Positions 1 through 55,372 of a stretch of 64,000 nt of DNA are shown here, piece by piece. How positions within the stretch are numbered: the stretch's first letter is position 1; every line of letters starts with the position of its first letter. Below the pieces are notes generated by a model. That model made no database searches. It saw only the letters and a list, made by a program, of their open reading frames with translations, and was not told where the DNA came from. The stretch is taken from the NCBI GenBank assembly GCA_024305405.1, contig JAKNDB010000087.1, positions 2,418,001 to 2,482,000 of the forward strand, written 5' to 3'. The translations under genes and the position numbers were made by a program. The stretch is from Dirofilaria immitis (lineage: Eukaryota > Nematoda > Chromadorea > Rhabditida > Onchocercidae).

Positions 1-3000
1 TTAATTAATTAAACAAATTATAAATTCGAAGTGATAAATTAATCTTCATGATAGCGAATCGAATTTAATTCTATCTTGTTTAATAAAAACGCCATTGCAT
101 TTCGAATTTTAATCAAATCCATCAAATTTCTTTGATGATACTACTGATTTATTGATAAATTAAATTTGCCGATCTAATGAATTATAATTTATTACGATGA
201 TCAATTAATGCTTTGATACTATATCATTATTTATTTACATATTGAATTAATTAAGCAAATTATAAATTCCCAAGTAATATCTATTTGAAAATAGCATATT
301 TGCTATCTTGACATGATTAGTCTCATGATATTATTACTATGATTATTGATTATTTTAAAATTAAATTTTGTATCTGATAATATTCTAGTAATTTTGGAAA
401 TAAGAATTAAAATAGTAAATTATTTATATCGACATTGGTTTCGTTATAATTTTACATTGCTTTCATTTAGCCAGAAAGAAAATCTGTTTAATTTTTTTAA
501 GCTATAATTCTTTTAATATGTTTTTTCATTTGAAAGAAGCAACGAATAAGTCTGTTATCCATTTTCTTATTCAGGTCATGGCTATCATCAATTCATTTAA
601 GAAAATATCAAACAATATAATAAAATATTTTGATAGAATATTCTTATCCGGAATTTGTAAACGACTGACAAACATTATTTTTATTTTTTTTAAGATAATA
701 ATTTCTGAAGTTTTTTTAATCAATTTCTTGATTCAGTTTTTACTTCCTTCTAAATTATCAATGGTAAAGAATTGATTTTATTAAATGAATTAATTTTATC
801 AGCTAATTTTATCAATAGTTTGGAAGGTTTAGATGCCGTATTGATTAGATTTGTAGTTTTAACACATACACTTCTTTTCTTATCAATAATATTAGTTATG
901 CACTATTTTCAAATATTGATAGTATCAATATTATCATCATCATTATCCTTCTTTTTTCAAATTATCATTATCATTTTTAATGCTCTCAACAATCATCATT
1001 GAGAAGAAATGATAGAATTGTTCAATCTTTGAAACCTAAACAGTTTATAAAAATAAATAAATAATAAGTAATAGGCCAATTTGAATAAACAATAAGCCAA
1101 TTTGATTGTGATTAAAAAAAAATAATTTGAGCCAAATTTTTAAGCATACAAATAATTTTTGTATTTTAGTGAAAGTCTTGGCTTATGTTTGTACTATGGT
1201 AGAAATAATAAATTTAATAAAAAACTTTTATGTTTAAAATTTTTCGTATTATATAGATTTGTTGATAATAAATTAAATCATACTTCCATTATGAAATAAG
1301 CATATTACCTATTGATAAATTAACCTTATTTTTATTTTAGTAAATAACTATTGCTAGGATATATAATTGATAAAGATATATCCATTTGGCCAAATGCTAT
1401 TAGTTGTATAACTTTGGCCTTTAGCCTAAGAATTCCATCTCTCAAAAGATTCATTGTAATTGCAATTATTTGAAAAATTCTAACTTTTTCTTTTATTTAC
1501 TTTCAAGAATATCAATTGCTTAATCGCCAATAAAATTCTTAAATTTTAGATAATTTTTCTCTTTTTAATCGATTTCTTTTTTCGCTCTCTGTCTCTCTCT
1601 CTCTTTCTGTATCTCTTTCTGTCTTTCTCCCTCTCTTCGCCTTTTTTTCTCTCTCGCTCTCTTGCATTTTATGGATTTGATTGGATGTTATAATGCCAAA
1701 TTAAGGTAATTAAGAATTCGATATTAAAATAAATGGCCATAAAAATTATCATTATATTTTGGTCTTTTTATGAGGAATAAAAAATTTTTATCATTTATTT
1801 TTTCATTAAAATTATCAATTAGAAAATATTATTATCAAAATGATCGATTGATTAATTAAAAAATAATGGATTTATCTTTAGCAAATACCGAAGATCAATT
1901 ATCATAGATTACAACTTTCATTCATATTTAAAATATTAAAGTTAATAAAGGAACTTTATCACATAGAAATATTACTTTTATTTTTGCGACAAATGCGCCT
2001 GCTGCGAATATAGTATTATATTATTGGAAGACATTGACAAATGATATGAATAATGGGAAAATGAAGTATGAGAAGCCTTATCTGAATATTCGTCATTTCT
2101 TGGCTTTTTATTAAGGACAAAATGATTGATCGATAGTTTTGAAAGAGTTGCATTATGAGATAGGCTTGATATATATACGTATGCCTATACATATATACCT
2201 ATGCATAAACAAGCCCATAGGCACATGTTTAACTAGAAGGAATTAAAATGATTGCCAAGTTTTAATTGGCCTAGTTTTAGATCTTACCACATGTATATTT
2301 TTATACATTTTTTTTGAAATATGTTCCAAATTTATAATTTATAATTATCCATTTTGATAAAAGGAAAACAAATAACCTGCCATCAATATATATCACTGAC
2401 AATTATTATATAAAAAAATGTCCCCAAATATTTTATAGTAAAATTTTTGAAATTTCATTTGAGCCTTATTTTTGAAGCCTAAATTTTTTTAATCATTTAA
2501 AAGAGCCAAAAATAGAAACGGTAGAAAATGAACAAATGATAGGAAAATAAGGTAAAGGAAGGAAAATGTTTTTATGTATTAATAATGCATATTACTTCTT
2601 TCTAAATAATTTGTAGCCTAAGCTAAACAACTAGTTTCTGATAAAAATGATTTCTGAAATTTATCAATTATTAATTAGCATCTCCTTTATCAACATATTT
2701 GTCATTATAGATTACCCGAATGTGTGATCTGATATTTAGAAATTGAAATTAACATTTTAAATTTAATATACTAAAAAAACTATTATCAAATAGTCTGCAA
2801 AAATTAACATAATATTTTATACATAATTACTAAAAATAATTTTCTAAAAAGAATTTGTTGCATGTTTTGAAATTTTTTATAATTTATTTTCTTCGCCAAT
2901 TAGCATAAACGAATAAATTATATTATTGGTTTGGAATATGTATGCTTGCAAAGTTTTATTTTCTGTTTTTTCCACAAATATTTGGAACTTTTTTATTTAT

Positions 3001-3294
3001 ATTAGTCTTATTAAATCTTTGAACTTTTTGTTTGCTCTCTGGCCATTAATTCAGCCTATATGATTTGCAATTTTTTTTTTATCATAAATAATATCAAAGA
3101 TTTTCCTTCGAAAAATTTGTTTAAATTTAAAATTTGCAATTTGTTTATATTTTTAAAATGCCACTTAATCCAATTAGTTTTGTTTATTTTTTTATATCAT
3201 CGTTTTGTTTACTATTATAGTATATAAGAAAAGACTTAATAAGATTAATATGAATTATTTAGAGTAACACCAATAATTGCATTATAATTTGTAG
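1..3294. other. AT-rich non-coding DNA, probably an mpz-1 intron
   Basis: No exon-like stretch is visible. The first mpz-1 exon seen, at 3295, starts in the middle of a codon and in the middle of a PDZ domain, so a coding exon must lie upstream of the window and this stretch should be intron. It holds a pyrimidine-rich CT tract at about 1576-1662 and an imperfect direct repeat of about 25 bases (near 3-29 and 245-269). The open frames at 518-1002 are short, hydrophobic and made of A/T-rich codons, as expected by chance. Confidence 0.6.
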
Positions 3295-45306
<42,012 letters not shown>

Positions 45307-48300
45307 ATTTATTAATTATCATCAAATTTAGAAAACCTAATTTTGTTTTGCAGATATATTCGTTTTCTAAAAACAAATGATTAAAATAAGTGAATGATAA
45401 TAATAATAATATCACTGTGTAGATATTTCGTTTTCATTCCAAAAAAATATTTCAGGGTTAATTTTACGATGATGAGTTTTATGTATCATTCCAAGTAAGC
45501 TCTATCTGATAAATACATTTTTGTGAAATTATTTAAGAGATTAAACATTTCTCGAGATCTTCTTTCTAGCCATGTCAAAATAATAATTTGAATTTAATGT
45601 ATAGATTTAATGCTGAAACTATTATTTTGATAAAAGAATAATAAATTTGATAAAAGATGATATGCAAAGAATATGAATGAATCGTGAATTTTTTTCTTTT
45701 TCTCTAATAATATCAATCGAGAATTCAATCTTTTATAAATAGTAATACTTGCGAAGGATAATTTGATATTTCACATATGTTTTATTGTTTTTTTATTTTC
45801 ATTTTCTTATCAGTTTTTTCCAATCGTTGTAAAATAGTTGTCATTTGATATGCAAATTTTACACTTTCATGTATTTTGTATTATTCATTTCTTCGAGAAT
45901 TATACATTAGCTTATCACTGCAAGCTGTTATTATACTAATATGTGTATGATATATTACCACATAAGATGCAGTATAATTTAAATGAAATATATGTTGTAA
46001 TATATTTATCTATTATAAATAATTGTTGTTTACATATTGATTTATTGATTATTGCTATTTACACAATATTTTATTTATAATTAATTTATTGTGAGAATTT
46101 TTCAAAAGACGCAAATTTTAAGTTTCGAACCTTTGTTTACATGAAGAAAATGAAGCTATGGGAAGCTTCAAATGAATGAAATGTTTTAATATTTTGCCAA
46201 TTCTGAATTCTCAATTTTCCGAATTTTTATCTCAATTCTGATTCCGAAGAAGCGATTTCTTATGGATAAATAATATCAAAAGAAATGATGAAATATGAGA
46301 AACAACGAGTCAAAATTAGAATATATGATATATCTCATAGATGAACTCAGATATTATCATAGTAATATATTTCGTTGCAGTAAGATTCTTATCACTAATC
46401 TAGAGATAACGCATTATAATTATAATGGAAGTTTCAAAATAAAATGTAAATTTTATTTTGAAATTTCAATGGAAACAAAAAAAACTTACATTTGAATTTT
46501 TAATGCATCTAAATCAAACCATCCAATAAATGTTAATTAATTTTACTTCTCGCCGATCTTATATAAAGAACAGAGTCGAGAAATTAATGTAATGATGCAA
46601 AGGTATGAAATGTACTGGCTAATTTCAATAAAATCTGTTATTATAATTTGAAAAATAACTAATAAATTATTTAGACAATAATATGAAGAAAATATCGATT
46701 AATTCAATATTATCAGAGATATTCTATGGAATTAGAAGCGATTAAGTTAAATGCTTTTCAAATTTTTGATGCTAATTGAGACGGATTTTATTTTTAATAT
46801 CATATCCTATAAATTAATCAATTAATCAATAATGAAAATAATTATAATAAATTAATTATATATAGCAAATTGTCAAATTGAGCACCTTTAAATACTTATA
46901 CATTGCTTAAAATCAATTTTTATCAAGCAATGTTCATTAAAATGGATAATTATATCAATTATTTTTCATGATAATAGATGATTATAATAATAATAATGAT
47001 AATATGAAATGTAATTGCTTTGGTATAATTCAATTATACGATAGTTAAAATGAAGTTCATTTAATCGATAAATGAATATATGAAATAAGAACATCTTGTT
47101 TATTCAAAATTTGTTATACTTGAATTTAGTTACAATTTAATTAATAACATGGATATATTATATTGTTTCTCATCGATACTGCTAATGAAATCTCGACAGC
47201 TCGATTACAAGTTAAAGATGTACTGGTCTAAAGAAGGCATTGGGATGAAGAAAATGCCGAAAATGGAATCATCCGTGATTTAATAATCAAATAGATATTG
47301 AAGTTCGTTGACTTCTGATCACAGTTCGTGAAATCAAGAAGCTTACAAAAATGCTATCTCGAGTTATCAATCATTATAGCGAATTGACTTGGCTAATAGT
47401 CTGATTATTTCATATTTGCATATGTTAAAATTTGATATATTGAATATTTTAAAATTTGATATTTTAAAATATAAAATTTGATATTAACTAAATGAGCGCC
47501 TTACCTCGAAGTTCATTTATAATAATACATTTTCATGAAACAAAGATTTTAATGAGAAATTTTAAAATAAACATTTTAATAAAGCCAATATTATATATTG
47601 AAATACCATTTGATAGGTTTAATTAAAATTTTTAGTGGAAATCTTTTTCATTCTTTTATCTTTAACTGCTTGTTTGAGAAATTATGCAATTAGAATGTTT
47701 GTGATATGAAAATTAGTTAATTTTTAGTTTTTTTCGCTCTACTTACTATTATTTATCTTTTGCTTAGCGATGATAATCAGTTAGAATAAATGATAAAAAT
47801 CAGTTATTTAATGATAACAATAATAATGATAATAGTAATAATAATAATGGTGATAAATATATATTTATTCTGCATTGAATTGCAAATTAATTATTTGCTT
47901 CGAATGAAAATTAATTAGTAATGAAAATTATTCTAGAATATCATTTGAAATTTAAATATATGAAACTAATCAATCATTAATCTTTTTAAATGTTATTATT
48001 ACGATTCATATCAACTTGTCATCATAAAGTATGAGGAATTTTCATAATTCATTGATATGATACTTTTGCAGTCATTAAATTTATACTAATTTGTGGATGA
48101 TAAGTGACTTATTCAATAATATCTCACTATGGAAAATTTGAATTCGATTACAATATCAATGCAAACATTGAATTTTGATAAACAAAGCTTTTTATCACTA
48201 ATTCATCGTTACAAATTAAAAGATTTTTTATTTATTTTTGAGTAAATTAGTCATAAATTTTGATTATTTAAATCATTTTTTTATAATTGCAAGTAAGATA

Positions 48301-49805
48301 AATGAAATGGCTGGTAGTTGGATAGCAGATGAAGAAGAAATTATTGGTGACGATACTTCACAATTGTTAACATTTTCTTATCAGAAATTGAATAAGAATG
48401 CTTCCATCAGCAGCGTTATCAATTTCGATAAGATAAGTTAAAATGATAAATCAATTTAATTGTATTTGTTTTATTTCGTTCAAATATTTCCATAATTTAC
48501 ATTATAAACAATCGAAAAAATTTCTTTTCCTTTTGGTATTCTCAATGCAAAAGAAATTAAAAGAATATCAGAAAATAAAAAGTTTATTGAATTTTTTCTT
48601 TTTATCTAATAATCTATATTTATGTTTAGAAGTTATATGTATTATTCGTTACGATAAACAATAATCGATCATTTCGATTAAAATAATTATATTAGCAAAA
48701 TATTTTGAATTATTAGACGAAATACATTTCAACATGTGCATTGAAAATAACTTACTAAATAAATATTATCATTTCTTAATGTCGATTTCTAGCACTACTC
48801 AGACAGATGATATATGATAATCTTCAAATTCTATCAATCAATTAAACGGCAAAAACCAATCTTCAAGTCTTATTTAATACTCAATTAAATCTTTAAGATT
48901 TTAATCCCAATTATAATTTGAATTCATTCCTTTTCTCCTGTATCTCATTCATCACTATTCGATGAATTAAAAAATTTGTTCCACTGCCTTAATGATGATA
49001 AAGTCTTAAATAAGGTAAAACTTGGGATCTTTATAAATAATATAAATCTACTTTTTAGCGAATATCTTTTATAACGCAGAAACTTTATATATGACACATA
49101 AGTTAGCATATATTGATAGAAGTTTAAATAATTGCTGAATAAAAATTTTTAATCTTAGCTATATTCTTCAATTTTTATATAGCTTTGATATTTTATGCTT
49201 ACTCCATTCAAACGATATTATTCCGCTTTTTTTTCTCTTTACCTACGTTTTTACGTTCAGTTTTCTTTCCTTTCTAGTTTATATTGTTTGTCGAGCCATT
49301 TTATGATGTAGATAAGAGTATTAGAGCAGTTTAACTTCATATCCAAGCCTTCATACGATCTGCTGAGAATTTAGGAATATTTTCAAATAATAAGGGCATA
49401 ATGATGAACTGAAACTCAGACGTTTCATATTTTATTCTTACTTTGTGTTGACCATTTATTTTACGATTGATCTGCATTAACTACCTTTCTGTCATTATTT
49501 ATTATCTGTTGCAAATATAAAGAATGTGAAAATAATGAACTTTAATCATTAAGTGAATGAACAATTTGTGAAAGTTAGGAAAAATTTCAGGGAATCAAGT
49601 AGTGTAAAATTTTGGCGCATTAACGATTTAAGACTTGCAGCGAGCTTAAAAACAAGGGGCTCATATTGAAGTATTAATCAAATTAATTAAGTTACCATTT
49701 TTAGAATAATGCAATTAAGAAAAAGTTGAGAAAGATAGTAAAACAAAAAAAAATGTTTAAAGACGAAATAACTTTCCAGAATTTTTGAAATCTTAATAAA
49801 AGTAT
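45307..49805. other. Intergenic DNA between convergent mpz-1 and tkt-1
   Basis: This 4.5 kb holds the 3' untranslated regions of both genes (tail to tail) and otherwise AT-rich DNA. I see no confident gene. A slightly GC-richer island at about 47160-47400 and a short coding-like frame near 48120-48441 are described separately. Confidence 0.65.
48130..48441 (+). CDS. Possible small or relic coding segment, unknown product
   Basis: Two stretches look more coding than their surroundings. One is a 38-codon frame starting MENLNSITISMQTLNFDKQS near 48130. The other runs from 48301 to 48441 and includes EMAGSWIADEEEIIGDDTSQ, ending in TAA. They lie in different segments separated by about 60 bases of AT-rich DNA that could be a tiny intron, although the acceptor (TTGCAAG or AAGTAAG) is poor. 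I recognise no family. It could be an unrelated small gene, an alternative 3' exon or chance. Confidence 0.2.
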
Positions 49806-52800
49806 TTAATTTGGCGGATGAATGAATTGATGAACAGCATCAACAATACATTTCGCTGAAATTCCGTATTTTTCAAGCAGAGCATCTGGTGGACCAGAAT
49901 GTGGGATGTCAAGAACGAATAATGAACGGACATGAATATCCTTCTGATCAGAAACAGCCTGGCATACGGCCTCACCAATACCTGCAATTTCCAATAAATT
50001 TAGCAAGGTGAAACTTTTAATATATTTAATACAAATTTATGAGACAGTTCTTTCAGAAGTTGGGAATGAAGTCATTTGGGTCAAATCCCACCATAATTAT
50101 GTAATGATGAAACAATTCTAAAAATTGTAATATATAAAACTGACAAGCAAGGTTGTAAAGTTCCTTTTGCTATAAAAGAAAGAACAAAAAGAGGATACAA
50201 TGAACTAATTAAGAGATTTTTATTGAAATCTCAATTTAGTATTCGAGTATTGAAAACGATACCTCCAGCTTGATAATGATCTTCCACAGTGATAATGCGA
50301 TTTTCTGCTCTTCTCGCTGATTTTATGATTAAATCTTTATCGAGCGGTTTAATTGTAAATGGATCCATTACAATTACTTCCACATTTTCTGATTGCAACT
50401 TGTCCGCAGCTTTTATTGCTTCATAAAGTGTAATACCCGCACCGATTATTAACATTTTTGGTTCGCTTCCATCACGTATAATCTGAAATTAGTTGTAAAT
50501 TTTAAGATGGAAAAGTGTTTGGTTTATTTTATTTGATAAAATCGAAAAAATAAATTTGCTCTTTCTTGATAAATAGAAACGAGACATAAAGGAAAACTAA
50601 TACGTATATATCAAAATCTATTTGCATAATTAGATACAGTCAAGCAATATCCACCTTTCCTTTACCAATTTCGAATTTTTCATCGTTGCTATAGATGACT
50701 GGACATGCAGGGCGTCCAGTACGTATAAATGCAATACCACGAGTATTAGCCGCTAATTCCGTCGCACGTTCTGCTGCTACTGCATCGCTTGGATAAAACA
50801 CGATGGATCCCGGAATAGTTCTGAACTTCTTAATTTAATAGTTAAATTTTATGAAAATAAGCAGAGAATTTAATACCAAAATGGATGTACCGAAATAGTG
50901 CGATATCTTCCAGACCCATCTGCGACGGACCGTCCTCCCCAATAGAGACACCAACGTGCGAACCAGCGCATTTTATATTTGCGAATGATACTGCAGCCAT
51001 ACGAAGTTGATCAGCTGCACGTGTAAAGAATGCAGCGAATGTGCTATAATTCGAAAAACTTTAAAACCTTCGATGCATCGGAAACTGCGACCACACCAAT
51101 CATAAACAGTAAATCATACTACATGCAAAACTCACATGTTATTTCAAATATCAAATGAAATTATAAGTGAGAAATAAACTATCCATTTATCTTTATCTAA
51201 ACTTTCATCAGTGAAAACCGTTTATACTAACAGAATTTATTAAAAATTTGATTGTAAATGCAGTGTATATCGATATGTCGGAAATTTTTCCCCAAAATGT
51301 CTAGAAAAAATCTTCACAATTTTACTAATTCGTTCTTTTTCTGAAAAAATTTAAACCTTCTTTTGAAAATCAAATTGCATGCAGTACTATGAATAAAACT
51401 AAATCATAAATGCAATCTCTATTAAATTCATGTTAACATCCACTTCTTCAAATCAGTAAAATCTAATTAACATTTGCTGATAACAAGAACAAATGTTCTT
51501 AAAAATGACTAATAGGAAAAATTACTTTTATGACATATAAAAGATCAGAAAAGAAAAATAAACAGGTCCGACTTCTTAAATAAGGATTTCAAAGTTGGAC
51601 AAACTCAAGTAGTATCTCACTGTTAGTATTACCAAAATGGAGTTACAGGTCATAGGAAGTATGAAACTGCACACCATAAAACTTACAACAATGCCTTCAA
51701 ACAAACTCTATATGAATGCGTAGTATATATGTCTGTATATGCATACGTATATATGTAACAAATATCACACACTATAATGATATTAAATTAAGCAATTTAA
51801 CAGTTAATAATGAAAACTTTAGATTAAAAGACATATTGATGTATCATATCCATATCTCATGATGTATTATGTTGTCAATGAAAGATGCATGATTGAACAG
51901 CGTGAATGATGATGATAATTTTGAATCATACTTTCTAGTCAAATTTAAATGCACTAAAATCGTTCTTCAAATAAATGAAGCACTGAAAGAAAATATAAAA
52001 TCTGGAACCAATTAAATCATGACCTAACTAAAACTTATCAATGAAGCAAACCTTGCAAATGGTATAGCACGATCACGACACTGTAAACCAACAGCAACCC
52101 CAACAAGATTTTGTTCAGCAATGAAGCATTCAACGAACTGTTCTGGATGCTTTTAAGCAAATTCTCACTAAATGTCGAGTTTTTGGTATCACCATCTAAG
52201 CCAATTATTCGTGGACAAGCATCACCTAATTTTGCTAACGCTATACCATACGCTTGGCGAGTTGCCACCTGGAATAGTCAATATTTAACAAAAGTGGTTT
52301 TAAAAAAACCTGAAAAAGTTAAAATAAATAAACAAATACTCTCTCATTCAAGAAGATATGGAATTCATAAATATCTACTGCGCAGCAAGTAAGAATTAAA
52401 ATTGATAATATTTTTCAATTTTCAGACATCACAATGAAGAGTTATTTTTCCAGCAATGACAATGTAATTAGCATCTCATCAAGGCTTGAAGGAATTATAA
52501 TAGCATGTAGATAACTCGAAAATCAAATTTGTGAATATTAAGAGCAAAGCGTTCGGAACTATAGATCCATTACATAAGCATAGTTTTAGCAAATAATTAT
52601 ATGATGAAGCTACATCTAGCCTGGTTTTGATATTTTGCCAATAGAATTATATAGCCCACTCAAATATAATCGCATCGTGTTACTCGTTATTTTGTAATTA
52701 TTATTGCAATTTTTTTCCGGTCGAATTAAAATTATATAAAATTAATCTGCTAGAAGTACGCAAACTTCTAAGAAAAAATAATAAAGTACTTTATCGCCAA

Positions 52801-55340
52801 TTTTGTATTCTGGTGGTGCCATTTTAATACAACCAAGTGGTAGCCGAACACATGGAGCATCGTTCACTGGTTGTTTTATTTGAAGTGTTCCAGCGATATC
52901 TTCTTTATTCATAAGACGTTGCTCGATTGCCTCAATCGTATTTTCAGGCACTGGTTTCCCGTGCCAGTTACCCTATAATATGTAAATCATCGGCAAATAT
53001 AAAATTGCAAGACAATGCTAATATCGTGTGCAAAATCAGTTTGAAAAAGGTTGACTTTTCAAGATTGTGCAAAAATTTCTTAACGAATCGAGACGAATGG
53101 TTACACTAAAAGTTCTTCCTACATTGAGACGCAATTTCTATTTAAAGTTAATGGAATATTTACAAACTTCTAATTCTTATACTCAGCATTTTAATTCCAG
53201 TAACTTTACGCGCATATACTAACAAAAGTTATATAAGATAATTTCAAGTACTGCACTACAAATTTGTAACTGATTCATGTTCTAGCAGAAAATCTAGGAT
53301 ATTTCTGCATTTATTTGATCGGTCATAGCTGGTGCTCTGCCGCCAACAGTATATGTTGTTCATTCATACTCTTTTTTTTATATTGACTACTAAGTCCTGA
53401 ATCTTTTTAAATGAATACTATTAATTGCCACTCTTGTCTCTACATCAGAATGTCACCATTGAACTTTTCGTGCTAATATAGTCTAATACATTTTATAATG
53501 AATCAGTAATTACATAATATTTATTATTAAGTTTAATAAAGGATGAATAATTGATTACAAACAGCGATCAACTTCCTTCCAGTAAATTTAGATTTTGAGA
53601 AACATCAGCATCTTTCAACCTGCCACAGTAATTAATTGGAATCTAATTCGTTACTACTAATAGTTACTGATGTAAATGCTATAATTACTGCTAGCATAAT
53701 TTACTCAATTACCAAATATATCGCGGCCTATAAAATAAAGAAAAACTTACTTCATCTTCGATTCCAACGATGCCTCTTCCTTTCAATGTTTTTGCAACAA
53801 TGACTGTTGGTTTACCTTTTGTTTGACTGAATAAATTAAAAAGCATTTCAATGAACTCCATTTTAATCTTAGCTGGCTATTATTATCAAGCAGTTTCTAT
53901 AAACCTTCCACTGTATTACTACTACTGGTAATGACGGACTGTGGCTTTGACCGACCAACAAAACATACTAACTTCTAAAGTTACTCAGGAATTCCGAAAC
54001 ATATATGATCACATACTGAGTTGTCTTCTATTTGACGCTGTCAAAAAATAAACTATCACATTTTGTAGATTAGGCAAGATTAAAATAAAAATTATATAAA
54101 AATCCAGATGAACATTTTTTCCTAGCATTTTTTCTAAATAGATTTCCAACCGTGCAATGTCATATGCATTTAATAAGTCCACAACATTACTGCCATCAAC
54201 AATGATTGCATGGCATCCAAATGACTCAAAGCGTTTTGCCATGGTATCAGCGTCATGTCCTAGCATTGTCTGTTGGGTTTGTCCTAGACGATTCATATCC
54301 ACGATTGCAACCAAATTGTCCAACTTGTAGTAGGATGCAAATGCTGAAATATTGGGCAATTAAGTTATTAAATTATATAACTTATTAACTATTATCAAAT
54401 AGCTTATATTTATTAAATTGACTTTTCAATCATATATCAAGGAGAATCCATATTTAATAACAAAACATATCTGCTGCTTCCCACACTGAACCTTCTGCGC
54501 ATTCACCATCGCCCAATAAACAATACACACGATAACTTGCCTAAATTGAAAAAATGTTTTCAGAAAAGAGATAAATTTTGATGAATAATTCGATAACTTG
54601 ACTTTATAAGAATAGCTTATAATTAAAATAAATAGGATATTTGTAAAAATAGTCAGTAAAGTGAAAATGGTTATCATTCGATATTAAATGGTCAAATGAA
54701 TATACAATCGTCTTCTACCCTGCTTAGATAAATAATGAAAATTTTATTCTTCAAATTTTATTCTTCTTCGAATATGTTTTATGAAATAGTACCTTATCAA
54801 TATATTTTCCAGCATAAGCCATTCCAGCAGCGCATGACAGACCTTGTCCGAGAGAGCCTGTAGCAACATCGATAAAGTCCAATCGTGGTGTAGGATGGCC
54901 TTCCAGGTCACAGGTTATTTTCCGTATATTCATCATATCAGCAGTCGATATATGTCCCGCTTGATGCCAAGCAGCATACAGCACCGGGCATGCATGACCC
55001 TTAAAAACGAAACAGTATTTCAATTCTTCAAGTCAAACCATAAGTTCAATATAAACTATGATAGAATTAAAAATCTAATAATTTATTGTCTACTTTCGAT
55101 AATACCATGAAAAACTCGTCAAATAAAGTAAACCTTTGATAAAACAAAACGATCAGCAGATGGATTTTTCGGGAATGCTTTGTCGAACTTCATTTCGTTA
55201 AAGAAAAGAGTTGCAACAATCTCCGCAGCTGAGCATGAGCTTGTAGGATGACCTGATTTAGCAGCGCAAGTCATCCTGATCGAATCAATACGTAAATGAT
55301 TCGCTATATCATTCAGTTGCTCAATATCTATTTTTCCCAT
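49806..55340 (-). CDS. tkt-1: Transketolase, complete, eleven exons
   Basis: Thiamine-diphosphate enzyme of the non-oxidative pentose phosphate pathway. It moves two-carbon units between sugar phosphates in the cytosol. Exons in reading order: 55134-55340, 54793-54999, 54462-54540, 54151-54343, 53751-53826, 52790-52972, 52052-52268, 50891-51043, 50655-50820, 50263-50482, 49806-49981. They give about 625 residues, close to the animal enzyme. Visible motifs are SGHPTSS near the N-terminus, GSLGQGLS, the cofactor motif [14 protein letters not shown] followed by [24 protein letters not shown] with the catalytic Glu, and [16 protein letters not shown]. Phases agree throughout if one A is restored in exon 7 (plus-strand T run 52151-52154). 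The exon 3 to exon 4 junction is uncertain (see findings). The longest introns (51044-52051, 52973-53750, 52269-52789) show no other genes. Confidence 0.95.
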
Positions 55341-55370
55341 GGCTTAATTTGATATGCGTTATTGAACTGC

Positions 55371-55372
55371 CT
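55371..55372 (-). promoter_or_regulatory. 3' splice acceptor upstream of the tkt-1 start (candidate trans-splice site)
   Basis: On the minus strand AAAATTTCAG ends 30 bases before the ATG at 55338-55340. In nematodes such an acceptor close to the start codon usually takes a spliced leader or ends a 5' untranslated intron. The sequence alone cannot decide which. Confidence 0.55.

Noticed and set aside
518..1002. Two adjacent hydrophobic plus-strand frames
   Set aside because: They are Ile/Leu/Phe-rich only because of AT-rich sequence; they show no motif and lie in what must be an intron.
52111..52392. Plus-strand frame of 93 codons
   Set aside because: It is antisense to transketolase exon 7, which has strong conserved motifs.
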